From contig JAIEMT010000004.1 of assembly GCA_019751945.1 (NCBI GenBank), forward strand, positions 41,154 through 105,153: a DNA stretch of 64,000 bases, read 5' to 3'. This stretch comes from a bacterium. Its GTDB lineage: Bacteria; Bdellovibrionota; UBA1018. Numbering within the stretch: position 1 is the first letter of the stretch; every line of letters starts with the position of its first letter. The translations under genes and the position numbers were made by a program. Below, piece after piece: positions 8,002 through 16,069 of the stretch. The notes beneath the pieces were generated by a model. It saw only the letters and a program-made list of their open reading frames with translations. It did no database searches and had not been told where the DNA came from.

Positions 8002-8752
8002 TCGTAGATCTTTCAAAGAGAAATGCCTGCTTGAGAAACATGCTGTAAGCGGCATTCACGGCGATAACAAAACCGGGCAAGCCATCCAGTAGTCCGCGTT
8101 TTAAAAAATAAGTCTCAACGAATTTTCCGATGGGTTTAAAAATCAACCTGAAGAGGCTTGGTTTCTTTCCCCGTCGTAACTGATCTCGAGCTCCCAATTG
8201 CGAGAAGCGAAGGTTAGTCAGAACCTGTTCTTCGACGCCATTCAGCGTGTGGTGGTAAATAGGATGATTTAATTTTTTTACTAATCCCTTCACTGCGAGC
8301 TGCTCGTGAACAAAGGGCTCTGTCCACCCCGAAAATCTTCGGTCTGTCAGTCTCACAAGGTAGTTGGGATACCAACCTCCGTGACGAATCCACTTCCCCT
8401 GATAAAAAGATTTTCTTGGAAACGAAAACCCCTTCGTATCTGTTCCGACGCTCTCCAGCTCGGTCAAAATTTCTTGACGAGAATCGGATGTCAATTCTTC
8501 GTCGGCATCGAGGTTGAGTATCCAATCGTAGGTCGCATTTTTTTGTGCGAAGTTTTTTTGCTGACCGTATCCACTCCACACATTTTCTAGAACACGGGCT
8601 CCCAGCTTGCGTGCGAGAGCAACCGTTCCATCTGTACTACCGGAGTCCACTACCAAAATTTCATCTGCCCAATCGACACTTTTGATGACACGAGGAAGAT
8701 TGCTTTCCTCGTTTCTAGTAATAATTGTGACGGAGACCTTTGGGCGATTCAT
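7979..8752 (-). CDS. Family 2 glycosyltransferase, WaaE/KdtX-like
   Basis: About 257 residues from the chosen ATG. The N-terminus has the GT2 pattern: TIITRNEE, then ADEILVVDSGSTDGT, GYGQQKNFA and the metal-binding LNLDADEE. This string is characteristic of the LPS-core glucosyltransferases WaaE/KdtX. The C-terminal basic and hydrophobic segments suggest peripheral association with the inner membrane. An upstream ATG (8785) and a TTG (8812) are also in frame, but MNRPKVSVTII is the natural domain start. First gene of an operon with the amidotransferase, flippase-like protein and RecQ-like helicase; likely adds a sugar to LPS core or a related lipid-linked glycan. Confidence 0.88.
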   Translation of the reverse strand: MNRPKVSVTIITRNEESNLPRVIKSVDWADEILVVDSGSTDGTVALARKLGARVLENVWSGYGQQKNFAQKNATYDWILNLDADEELTSDSRQEILTELESVGTDTKGFSFPRKSFYQGKWIRHGGWYPNYLVRLTDRRFSGWTEPFVHEQLAVKGLVKKLNHPIYHHTLNGVEEQVLTNLRFSQLGARDQLRRGKKPSLFRLIFKPIGKFVETYFLKRGLLDGLPGFVIAVNAAYSMFLKQAFLFERSTNENSDRR

Positions 8753-8854
8753 AAAAAGCGATATGTCCTCATTTTGCACTAGCATAACCCAGGGTGTTTT
8801 TGGAAAAATCAATATTCTGGCAATAAATTACGTAAACAAACCGGGGGTCATTCC

Positions 8855-10162
8855 ATGAAGATAGCAGTAATCGGTACAGGATATGTAGGACTGGTGGCGG
8901 GAGCTTGTTTCGCCGACACCGGAAATCAGGTCTACTGCGTAGACATTGATAAGAAGAAAACCGACGCGCTCCGCAACGGCGTCATTCCAATCTTCGAGCC
9001 CGGTCTCGACACCATTGTTAAACGAAGTGTTTCAAAAGAACGACTCTTCTTCACGACCTCCACCTCTGAAGCCGTTGCTAAATCTGAAATTATCTTCATG
9101 GCCGTCGGGACCCCACCGCTTCCAAACGGTGAACCCAATTTGGAATACTTGAAGGCAGCAGCCGAAGAAGTAGCGAAGTCGATGGACGGCTATCGCATCA
9201 TCGTAAACAAGTCGACGGTTCCGATCGGTACTCACGAAACTGTTGCAAAATGGATGTCGGCTCATACCAAGCACCCCTTTGACGTTGTCAGCAACCCCGA
9301 GTTCTTGAAGGAAGGTACCGCTATCGACGACTTCTTGAAGCCAGACCGAGTCGTCATCGGCACCAAAAAGGAATCTGCCTATCGCGCGATGGCCACCCTG
9401 TACGGCCCGTTCGTTCGTCAAGGCAACCCGATTCTCTGGATGGATCCCGTCTCTGCAGAAATGACGAAGTATGCTTGTAACTCATTCTTGGCCACGCGTA
9501 TTAGCTTCATGAACGAGCTCGCTGGTCTTTGCGAAAAACTCGGTGGTGACATCGAGCAAATTCGTAAGGGTATGGCCACCGATGTTCGCATCGGTCGCCA
9601 CTTCTTGTATGCAGGCGCTGGCTACGGCGGCTCCTGCTTCCCGAAGGACGTTCAAGCCCTCATGGCTACTGCTAAGAAGCAGGGCCTGACCATGGGAATC
9701 GTCACTGCTGCTGAAGATGCAAACTACAGACAGAAGCGACACCTCGTGGATCACATCAAAAAACATTTCGGAGGCAGTGTTTCCGGAAAAACTTTTGCGA
9801 TGTGGGGACTAGCATTCAAAGCGAACACGGACGATATGCGCGAAGCTCCTTCTCTGGTCATCATTGAAGAGCTGCTCTCCTTGGGTGCGAAGGTCAAGGC
9901 GTTCGATCCGGTGGCTATGGACAACACGAAAGAAATGCTCGGCAGCAAGATTGCATTCGGCAAGAACATGTTTGAAGTTCTGGAAGGCTCCGATGGATTG
10001 ATCGTCATCACCGAGTGGAACGAATTCCGTCACCCGGACTTCAAGCGAATTAAATCGACTCTGAAGACTCCGGCTATTTTCGACGGCCGCAATCTCTATG
10101 ATCCGGCCGAAGCCAAGAAAGAAGGCTTCTCGTATTACGGAATTGGTCGCGGTTTAGCCTGA
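8855..10162 (+). CDS. ugd: UDP-glucose 6-dehydrogenase
   Basis: Oxidises UDP-glucose to UDP-glucuronate with two NAD+. The Rossmann motif GTGYVGLVAG is at residues 7-16, and the catalytic cysteine is in GYGGSCFPKD (about residue 260). The C-terminal UDP-binding domain is complete at 435 residues. The ATG has a GGGGGT ribosome-binding site 8 bases upstream. A possible promoter TTGGAA-17-ATAAAT lies in the divergent gap, before the start. UDP-glucuronate is a precursor for acidic polysaccharides and LPS sugars, consistent with glycosyltransferase genes on both sides. Confidence 0.96.
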   Translation: MKIAVIGTGYVGLVAGACFADTGNQVYCVDIDKKKTDALRNGVIPIFEPGLDTIVKRSVSKERLFFTTSTSEAVAKSEIIFMAVGTPPLPNGEPNLEYLKAAAEEVAKSMDGYRIIVNKSTVPIGTHETVAKWMSAHTKHPFDVVSNPEFLKEGTAIDDFLKPDRVVIGTKKESAYRAMATLYGPFVRQGNPILWMDPVSAEMTKYACNSFLATRISFMNELAGLCEKLGGDIEQIRKGMATDVRIGRHFLYAGAGYGGSCFPKDVQALMATAKKQGLTMGIVTAAEDANYRQKRHLVDHIKKHFGGSVSGKTFAMWGLAFKANTDDMREAPSLVIIEELLSLGAKVKAFDPVAMDNTKEMLGSKIAFGKNMFEVLEGSDGLIVITEWNEFRHPDFKRIKSTLKTPAIFDGRNLYDPAEAKKEGFSYYGIGRGLA

Positions 10163-10163
10163 T

Positions 10164-11003
10164 TTAATTGGCGGGGCTGGGTTCGCCTGGTCCCGCCAAT
10201 CCTCTTACGCATCTCACTCTGCGGGTGCGTTTCACTTCTTCCAACAAATCCTCATTCGCTGGCGTGAAATCTCGACGGGGATGCCACACGTGAAATTGCA
10301 ACGCCAACCCCTTCAAAGATTTAATTTTCAAACCTAGATTTTGCAGACGAATTTCAACATCGGTATCTTCACGGCCATAGCCCTCGTAGGCCTCATCAAA
10401 TCCATTGATCGCTTCAATGACTTCTTTCGGAACAGAATAGTTACAGCCTTTGAGATCGGCGACCCGATTCATCTTCAAAAGTTTTCGCATCCAATCCCAC
10501 GGAACGCGTACGCTGCGCTGCAAGGCTTGGGTCTCACCCTGCCAAGCACTCTTAATCAACGCGAGTTTTGGGAAATCAAAGAATCCGTCCCGAACCTTCT
10601 CGGGTGTTAACAGCCTACTGATTTCCTCACCCAGCTCTACACGTCTTCCCGCGAGGTAATATCCGGGCTGTTGTTGAGCGAGATGATCGCGCACAAAATC
10701 TCGATGAGGAACACAATCTCCGTCCAGGAAGATCATCACTCGGCCCGATGCCTCGCGAACCGCTTGATTCAAGATTCTGCACTTTCGAAACCCTTGATGC
10801 TCTTGCCAAAAGTGGCGAATTGGAAATGGAATTTTCTGCTGAAACGCTTGAATCACGGCTTTAGTTTCAGACCCAGAGCCGTCGTCGCAAATCAGAACTT
10901 CAAAATTTGAAGCCGACTGCCTCCCAAGGCCCGCCAACACTAATGCCAAATGATGAGGCATATTGTAAGTCGCTACTACGACGGAAGCATCGAGCAGACT
11001 CAT
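10164..11003 (-). CDS. Family 2 glycosyltransferase with GT7-like C-terminal domain
   Basis: A 279-residue cytoplasmic or membrane-peripheral transferase. The N-terminal half has VVVATYNMP, VLICDDGS and the DxD-like FLDGDCVP (about residue 94). The C-terminal half has GCNYSVPKE and NGFDEAYEGYGREDTDVEIR, the GT7-type galactosyltransferase C-terminal motif seen in chondroitin-polymerase-like and WbbL-like enzymes. It ends 1 base from the convergent ugd stop. Its ATG overlaps the previous gene's TGA (ATGA). Probable role: adding one sugar to a surface polysaccharide or LPS; donor and acceptor unknown. Confidence 0.9.
   Translation of the reverse strand: MSLLDASVVVATYNMPHHLALVLAGLGRQSASNFEVLICDDGSGSETKAVIQAFQQKIPFPIRHFWQEHQGFRKCRILNQAVREASGRVMIFLDGDCVPHRDFVRDHLAQQQPGYYLAGRRVELGEEISRLLTPEKVRDGFFDFPKLALIKSAWQGETQALQRSVRVPWDWMRKLLKMNRVADLKGCNYSVPKEVIEAINGFDEAYEGYGREDTDVEIRLQNLGLKIKSLKGLALQFHVWHPRRDFTPANEDLLEEVKRTRRVRCVRGLAGPGEPSPAN
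10167..10200 (+). terminator. Hairpin after ugd, inside the convergent gene's 3' end
   Basis: A perfect 9-bp inverted repeat, ATTGGCGGG / CCCGCCAAT with a 16-base loop, begins 5 bases after the ugd stop. It also encodes the last dozen residues of the convergent glycosyltransferase. No long U-run follows on either strand, so it may be a weak or factor-assisted bidirectional terminator. Confidence 0.5.
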
Positions 11004-11935
11004 CGGGAACCTCTCACCAACTCGTAGCTTCGGTATTCAAAAAGTCGGTGCCCGGTGGTGCGCTCAAAAAGATCCAGCGCCACTTTCGTAAGATCTCCCA
11101 CATGCCATTCCAACGGAGAGTTCTGCAAATCCCAGTGCCAGCCCTTGGATGAAATTCTCTGCCTCATTGTCTGAGGGTGTTGCCCCCGGAACGGACGAAG
11201 TCCCCAGAATTTTTTATAACGGTAGTTTTCACCCGTGTGGGGAATTCCATCCCGAGCTTGGTCGGCAGTCGGAGCACCATGGTAGAGCTGATCGAAAAAG
11301 AAAGTTTTCTGCTTCATGGCTTCAGGATCTCTCACCCAACCGTAATGAAACACTCTGGCTCCGGAACGAACCACTTTTAACTTCGACCCGTCCAGGCGCC
11401 GAAAACTCTGAGCATCTCCCACGCTCTTCACACCCGCAGACCTTTTGAAAGCGCGCACCTCTCGGCGATAGGCCCCGCGCGATTCCTGAACCACATCGTA
11501 CGAACCATAGAGATGAACGTAATCAAAGAGCAACCCTTCTATGGTCGAATCCTGATGCGCGCTTTGAATGGCGTGACGAATTTTTTCTAAATCGTTTTCA
11601 TGCAACACTTCGTCGGCCTGAAGATAGATGCACCAATCGCCTTTGCAATTTTCTAAGGCAATATTGGTTTGCTCAGAAAGAATGAGTCCGCCCCGTTTTT
11701 TTTCGGGGTCATCCAGGGGCCAAATCGATTCGACGATTCGAATTTTATTTCCGCCTGGCTCCGAAGTCAGGGCCTGAATTTTTGCGAGAGTAGAATCTTC
11801 ACCTTTGCCCACGTTGATGACAAACTCATCTACGAGTGGCAGGAGCGAACGAATGGATTCCTGGAATGGGTAGTCGAATTTCACTCCATTCCGAACGAGA
11901 GAGAACCCGGATATTTTCAAACCTGTCGTTTGCAT
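11000..11935 (-). CDS. Glycosyltransferase, GT-A fold (GT2/GT92-like)
   Basis: A 311-residue protein beginning ISGFSLVRNGVKFDYPFQES, with a predicted nucleotide-sugar pocket (DEFVINVGKGEDST) and a metal-binding-like YLQADEVLHE (about residue 112). These resemble SpsA-type transferases, but the core motif VVDxGSxDxT is replaced by NVGKGEDST, so similarity to standard GT2 enzymes is partial. RVFHYGWVRDPEAM is a conserved piece of this branch. It lies between a GT9 heptosyltransferase-like gene (19-base overlap) and a GT2/GT7 enzyme (ATGA overlap) in one operon, supporting a role in LPS or capsule assembly. Confidence 0.8.
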   Translation of the reverse strand: MQTTGLKISGFSLVRNGVKFDYPFQESIRSLLPLVDEFVINVGKGEDSTLAKIQALTSEPGGNKIRIVESIWPLDDPEKKRGGLILSEQTNIALENCKGDWCIYLQADEVLHENDLEKIRHAIQSAHQDSTIEGLLFDYVHLYGSYDVVQESRGAYRREVRAFKRSAGVKSVGDAQSFRRLDGSKLKVVRSGARVFHYGWVRDPEAMKQKTFFFDQLYHGAPTADQARDGIPHTGENYRYKKFWGLRPFRGQHPQTMRQRISSKGWHWDLQNSPLEWHVGDLTKVALDLFERTTGHRLFEYRSYELVRGSR

Positions 11936-12963
11936 TCTTCAAAAACCTCGGCGGTTTCAATCCGCCTCATGCACTGATGGTTCTCTATAACGCAATCCTG
12001 CAGCCCACACCAGGGCGGCATTCCAGGAAGCGCGTCGCGTCGACAGGGCAGGTTTTCCACAAAAAAATAGGGATGCTTTTCCTTCGAATAGGGGTGCCAT
12101 TCGAAAGGGTGCTCCGGTCCATAGAGGGTAATCGTCTTCAGCCCCACCGCGATCGAGAGATGCTTTAAACCGGAATCATTGCCTAGAAAGAGCTGACACT
12201 GGCTCAATAGAGCTGCCACCTGACGCAGCGGCAAACCCACCTGAACCACTACCCGTTCTTTTCGAACCTCAATGGATTTCAACAGGCTTTCGGCCAAGCC
12301 GCTTTCGTTTTCGGAAACGCAGATCAGGACAGAGCCATTGCGTTCACCCACCCAGTCTTGCGCTATTTGTGCAAACCGCCCCAAGGGCCAAATCTTCGTC
12401 GCTCGACTCGCGCCCAAACCAAGCGCCAACACCGGAGCACGAAGCTGCAAGTCTTCCATCTGATTTTTGGCAATTGAAACTTCTTGGGGGGTCAGCGTTA
12501 TCGACGGAAGCGTTCCCGTCTTCGGAGAAATCCCAATCGCACGGAGCACTTCAAAATCTCGCTCAATGATCGGCTTTAAAAGACCCTTCCCCGGAATTTC
12601 TACCGTTGAGAAACGATTCACATCTTCGTGGCCATGAAAATGAATCGCGCGACGTTTTGCTCCCAGGAGGCGCGCTAGAAGTGCGGTGGTCGGGCTAGCG
12701 TGAAACGCCAGAACGGAACTGAATTTTTCGCGACGAAGTTTCAAAACAAGTTTTAAAAATCTCAATCCCTTGGGACGAGAGTCGGTCACCCAAATTCGAT
12801 CGACGGCGGGATGTCCCTTGAGAAGATCAGCCCAAACTCTGGGAACCAAGACATGAATTTCAACAGAAGGATTCGCTCGTCGAAGCTCCGTAAGAGCGGC
12901 GGTGAGAATAATCGTATCTCCCATGGCTCTCAGTTTGATAGCGAGAACTTTGCGATCCGTCAT
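11917..12963 (-). CDS. Family 9 glycosyltransferase (ADP-heptose:LPS heptosyltransferase-like)
   Basis: A 348-residue GT-B protein. The N-terminus VLAIKLRAMGDTIILTAAL and the C-terminal LFLGNDSGLKHLSIAVGL followed by TITLYGP are the signature of GT9 enzymes such as WaaC/WaaF. The C-terminal tail has CRRDALPGMPPWCGLQDC, a cysteine-containing extension also seen in many family members. It probably transfers heptose or a related sugar to LPS inner core. No ribosome-binding site is visible before the ATG. First gene of a three-transferase operon, and it starts only 26 bases after the poly-U tract of a strong terminator (12989-13032). Confidence 0.9.
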   Translation of the reverse strand: MTDRKVLAIKLRAMGDTIILTAALTELRRANPSVEIHVLVPRVWADLLKGHPAVDRIWVTDSRPKGLRFLKLVLKLRREKFSSVLAFHASPTTALLARLLGAKRRAIHFHGHEDVNRFSTVEIPGKGLLKPIIERDFEVLRAIGISPKTGTLPSITLTPQEVSIAKNQMEDLQLRAPVLALGLGASRATKIWPLGRFAQIAQDWVGERNGSVLICVSENESGLAESLLKSIEVRKERVVVQVGLPLRQVAALLSQCQLFLGNDSGLKHLSIAVGLKTITLYGPEHPFEWHPYSKEKHPYFFVENLPCRRDALPGMPPWCGLQDCVIENHQCMRRIETAEVFEECKRQV

Positions 12964-12988
12964 AGGTTAACAATCTATTCGAAGGGCC

Positions 12989-13032
12989 AAAAAAACAAAA
13001 CCCCCGAGTACCGTGAGGCACCCGAGGGTTTT
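12989..13032 (-). terminator. Strong intrinsic terminator of the small secreted-protein gene
   Basis: On the minus strand a 16-bp stem (AAAACCCTCGGGTGCC paired through three G-U wobbles) with a TCAC tetraloop is followed by G and seven U residues. This is the best intrinsic terminator in the window. It lies between the 65-residue secreted-protein gene and the glycosyltransferase operon on the same strand. Confidence 0.88.
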
Positions 13033-13055
13033 GAAATAAAACTTGGAAAAAAGCC

Positions 13056-13253
13056 TTACTCAGCGTGATGCTTTTTCTTGCTCTTTTTCTTGTCTTTCTT
13101 GTGCTTCTTAGCTTTTTTAGGAGCCGGAGCAGGAGCTGCTTCAGCTGGAGCCGGAGCTGCGCCTGGGTCGCCAGCGGGCGGAGCTGCATCTTCAGCGAAA
13201 GAGAAAGTCGAGAAAGCAAAAACGGACATCATGACCACGATTAACTTCTTCAT
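13056..13253 (-). CDS. Small secreted Ala/Pro- and Lys-rich protein
   Basis: A 65-residue product with a clear Sec signal peptide (MKKLIVVMMSVFAFSTFSFA, probable cleavage before EDAA). An Ala/Pro segment (about 24-45) follows, then a strongly basic tail of lysines ending KKKHHAE. No fold is expected; the shape resembles small cell-wall or nucleic-acid-binding basic peptides of the periplasm. The gene has an excellent ribosome-binding site (AAGGAGA, 8-9 bases upstream) and its own intrinsic terminator, so it is likely a monocistronic, well-expressed gene. Longer ORFs in other frames here lack such signals. Confidence 0.8.
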   Translation of the reverse strand: MKKLIVVMMSVFAFSTFSFAEDAAPPAGDPGAAPAPAEAAPAPAPKKAKKHKKDKKKSKKKHHAE

Positions 13254-13441
13254 ACGTCGATCTCCTTAAGGTTTTGGGCCAAATTCAACAGCCCTGGTTA
13301 GCCGGGCGTTGTTGTTTGCCCGCTCACCATTGTTCTGTAATGCGGCAGTCTGCGCAACAAAAAAATAGAGTTGGATCGCGGGTTTGTGCTAGAAGCAGGG
13401 CATAGAAAGTTCTACTGCCTTGCAACATGGAGACTGCTTTT

Positions 13442-13900
13442 ATGAGACTCTTTTTTACTCTCGCACTTCTTACAATGACGCCATCTGCCTTTGCAGCGGG
13501 CGTTGACCTCGAACACAAATTTATTTCAGAAGCTTACCTGGGGGAAGAGATTCCCACGGTCACTGAAAAAGAAGAACTAGCAGCGGTCGAATTCCACTTT
13601 GATAATGATGAAATGAGTTTTCGAATTACCTCCGTAGCGATGACGTACAAAGAATTCATCGCGTTACCCGATTGCACTCAAGCTTCCTCCCGAATTGAAA
13701 TGTCGATTGCCCTGAACCTCGACGGCAACCAGTCGACCTCTTTCCAAAAAGTTCTGGCCTTTGCAGACAAATTCCACAGAGAGACTGATAAGAACACCCT
13801 CCGCTTGCTCTATGCCCGAGACGGAAAGTTTCGATGGATCTATCAGTTTAATAAGAACGCAGATCCCAAGGCCAACGGCCTGGTTTGCCTCTGGCACTAG
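13442..13900 (+). CDS. Predicted secreted protein of unknown function
   Basis: About 152 residues with a signal peptide MRLFFTLALLTMTPSAFA. I start at 13442 rather than the ATG 15 bases earlier because GGAG (13429-13432) is correctly spaced for it and the signal peptide begins there. The mature part has an acidic start, two cysteines (in ALPDCTQ and LVCLWH) that could form a disulfide, and alternating hydrophobic stretches suggesting a small beta-rich domain. No family recognised. It stands alone between divergent and co-directional genes. Confidence 0.75.
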   Translation: MRLFFTLALLTMTPSAFAAGVDLEHKFISEAYLGEEIPTVTEKEELAAVEFHFDNDEMSFRITSVAMTYKEFIALPDCTQASSRIEMSIALNLDGNQSTSFQKVLAFADKFHRETDKNTLRLLYARDGKFRWIYQFNKNADPKANGLVCLWH

Positions 13901-13925
13901 AATAATCGAATAAATTTGAAAAGAT

Positions 13926-13941
13926 CCCTCAAGCTTGAGGG
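13926..13941. promoter_or_regulatory. Perfect 16-base palindrome upstream of the membrane-protein gene
   Basis: CCCTCAAGCTTGAGGG is fully palindromic and lies 26 bases after one gene and 50 bases before the next. With no U-run after it, it fits a dimeric repressor site better than a terminator, though a short hairpin is also possible. Confidence 0.4.
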
Positions 13942-13991
13942 AAGTCTACCGATGTTATGTCTGTACAAGACTCAATAACAAAGGGAGACCC

Positions 13992-15431
13992 ATGTCAAAA
14001 AATCGACGTTTCAAAGGCTTTTTCAATTGGATTGAATTCCTTTCGAAACCAAAACGCGCTCTGGTTGCGCTAATGGTTTGCAGCTTCGCCATCGGGGTGT
14101 TGACGATGCCGAAGGTCTCGTACATGGGCAATGTCCTGGGATCCCGAGTGCCGGCAAACGTCGCCACGAACTTGGATCAAACAGGTCCAAGCATGGTGGT
14201 CTCCGGCTTTGAAAAAGTCGTCACGGAAAAACTCAAAGTAACTAATGAGTCGACACGCTTCTTCCTTTTAAATCTTTTCTTAGTCGTGATTCACATGGTC
14301 TTGGCTTTCGTGCTTTTCAGAATCACTTCGTTCTACACGAACAGAACCTGGATGCGCATCGGTTTCGTCGCAGCATGCTTGTACGGAACCTATCTTTGGA
14401 ATTATTTAAGAGCGCACAACGGAGAAGCCCTCCAAGTACTCTTGTTCAGCATGTCCTATCTGTTCTTCTTACAATTCAAAGCTGCATTCATGCCCAGCAA
14501 AAAGGGCGCTCCGCTCAAGAACAATGCGATGAAGCCACTTGCGTTGGCATGGCTCAGCATCTTGTGCTTAATTCTAACCAAGATTTCTTACGTTGTTTTA
14601 GCTCCGATTTTTGCATTCGCAGTTCTTTACTTGGGTCACTTCCATGGTGAGAACTTCAAGAAGAAAACCGGACAGAAGTTTGCTCTTCAAAGCGTGATTT
14701 TTCCGGCTATCGTGATGTTTGCAATCGCTTGCACTCTCAATTATTTCCAAACTGGCCACGCATTCAATACGGGCATGACTCAGATTCGTGAGGGTTTTCA
14801 CGCCCTATCCAACAGCGTTTGGGTAGGACTCGGTGGATTCTTCTTTAGCCCGCAATGGAGTATCTTCGTTCACTTCCCCCTATTGATTCTTGCCATCTTC
14901 GGCGCACGTACTTTCTACAAGAAGTTTAAAGTGGAAGCGACCTACTTGGCCGCAACCTTTGTCATCTTCATGGTGATGATGGCAAAAATGCCAAACTGGA
15001 AAGGGGAATACGGTTACGGTCCGAGATACGTGATCTTCTTCTTGCCGATCTTGGCCCTTCCGGCTCTGTTTGTGATGGAAAAGCTAATCCAAAACCGCAG
15101 GGACAACTTGCACAAGGCTGCTCTCGGATTCTTTGCCTTGGTCATGGCGGCTTCTTTCTGGGCTCAGTTGCAAGTAAATCGCCTCGATTTCTTTGCCTAC
15201 TATTCAATCCGACCGGATATGACCCAAACGAAGAATGCTGACGTTCGTAAGTATTTTACTGAAACGAACTTCGCAAAAATCAATTGGGACTACTTACAAG
15301 CCAAGAACAACCTCGACCAACTTCCAGTGATGCGTGCGCTAGCGTCGGAAATGAAGCCCTCTGCGTATCGTGCTTACAAGACTAAGGTCGAGACCGTTTT
15401 GGCTCGCGGCAACTACTACTGGTGTAACTAG
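13992..15431 (+). CDS. Polytopic membrane protein, possible GT-C type glycosyltransferase
   Basis: A 479-residue protein with about nine to ten hydrophobic helices. I use the ATG at 13992 because AAAGGGAG lies just ahead of it; the upstream in-frame start adds 19 unlikely residues. The first helix (ALVALMVCSFAIGVL) is followed by a roughly 60-residue external loop containing the acidic and polar segment where GT-C enzymes put catalytic residues. The motif EYGYGPRYVIFFLPILALP resembles the YGPRYLLP segment of PMT/GT39-like membrane glycosyltransferases. A soluble C-terminal tail of about 80 residues ends in NYYWCN. Likely an undecaprenyl-phosphate-sugar-using transferase, but this is tentative. 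Confidence 0.75.
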   Translation: MSKNRRFKGFFNWIEFLSKPKRALVALMVCSFAIGVLTMPKVSYMGNVLGSRVPANVATNLDQTGPSMVVSGFEKVVTEKLKVTNESTRFFLLNLFLVVIHMVLAFVLFRITSFYTNRTWMRIGFVAACLYGTYLWNYLRAHNGEALQVLLFSMSYLFFLQFKAAFMPSKKGAPLKNNAMKPLALAWLSILCLILTKISYVVLAPIFAFAVLYLGHFHGENFKKKTGQKFALQSVIFPAIVMFAIACTLNYFQTGHAFNTGMTQIREGFHALSNSVWVGLGGFFFSPQWSIFVHFPLLILAIFGARTFYKKFKVEATYLAATFVIFMVMMAKMPNWKGEYGYGPRYVIFFLPILALPALFVMEKLIQNRRDNLHKAALGFFALVMAASFWAQLQVNRLDFFAYYSIRPDMTQTKNADVRKYFTETNFAKINWDYLQAKNNLDQLPVMRALASEMKPSAYRAYKTKVETVLARGNYYWCN

Positions 15432-16069
15432 AACTTCGAAACGAAAGTGTAGATGTGCTTGACGTCGATGTGCTGAAAGCGCATGTGCTTTAGCTTCATC
15501 GCGGAAAGCTGCAAGATGAGCTTGGTCTGACGACCCTTTTCTTGAAAGCGCACTTTCTTGATCTCGCCCATAATGAAGGAAACCATCTCGACGGGATGAA
15601 AGCAGAAACCTCGAGAGAGTTCGTTCGTTCCTTTGAAGGGGATCACGCGCGCTTCAAAGACATCTCCCTTGGCGAAGCCCTTGTTCATTTCAAGATCTGA
15701 AATCGTATAGGCCTTGCCGGAAAAAAGATCTTCGATGACGAAGGCTTTTGCCGTCCAAGTAAACCGCTTCAAGCGGAACACCGAATGGATCGTGGCGCAA
15801 AAGTCGCGGTAGATGTTCAACTCTTCATTGGAAAAACGGTCTTTGTTCTTTCGAAAATAATATTTGATGGGCGGAAGGTCCACTCCGGGCAAATCGCGAT
15901 CGAACAGGTACCAATCCATGAAGATACACATGCGCTGTTCGAACTCGGGGTCGTCTTCGTACACGACTCCAGCCTTATCGAAGTATTCTTGCTTGGCGTT
16001 GTAAACTTCTCGGTAGTAATCGCCGGTGGTGAACTCTTCGACTACCGGTTCAAGATATTTTTGGTACAT
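15428..16069 (-). CDS. Conserved-looking protein of unknown function at the end of the pyrimidine operon
   Basis: A 213-residue soluble protein without signal peptide or membrane segment. An N-terminal helical part rich in aromatic and acidic residues (MDWYLFDRDLP, PPIKYYFRK) is followed by a beta-rich part (AFVIEDLFSGKAYTISD, FEARVIPFKGTNELSRGF). I do not recognise a family. It overlaps the end of carA by 20 bases, so it is translated with the lepA-pyr-carA operon. Its TAG shares the CTAG palindrome with the stop of the convergent membrane-protein gene. Function may relate to the operon, but nothing in the sequence shows a catalytic site. Confidence 0.8.
   Translation of the reverse strand: MYQKYLEPVVEEFTTGDYYREVYNAKQEYFDKAGVVYEDDPEFEQRMCIFMDWYLFDRDLPGVDLPPIKYYFRKNKDRFSNEELNIYRDFCATIHSVFRLKRFTWTAKAFVIEDLFSGKAYTISDLEMNKGFAKGDVFEARVIPFKGTNELSRGFCFHPVEMVSFIMGEIKKVRFQEKGRQTKLILQLSAMKLKHMRFQHIDVKHIYTFVSKF

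Noticed and set aside
12860..13219. 119-codon minus-strand frame crossing the terminator
   Set aside because: It overlaps the small secreted-protein gene and an excellent terminator, and its predicted protein is unstructured arginine/leucine-rich sequence.
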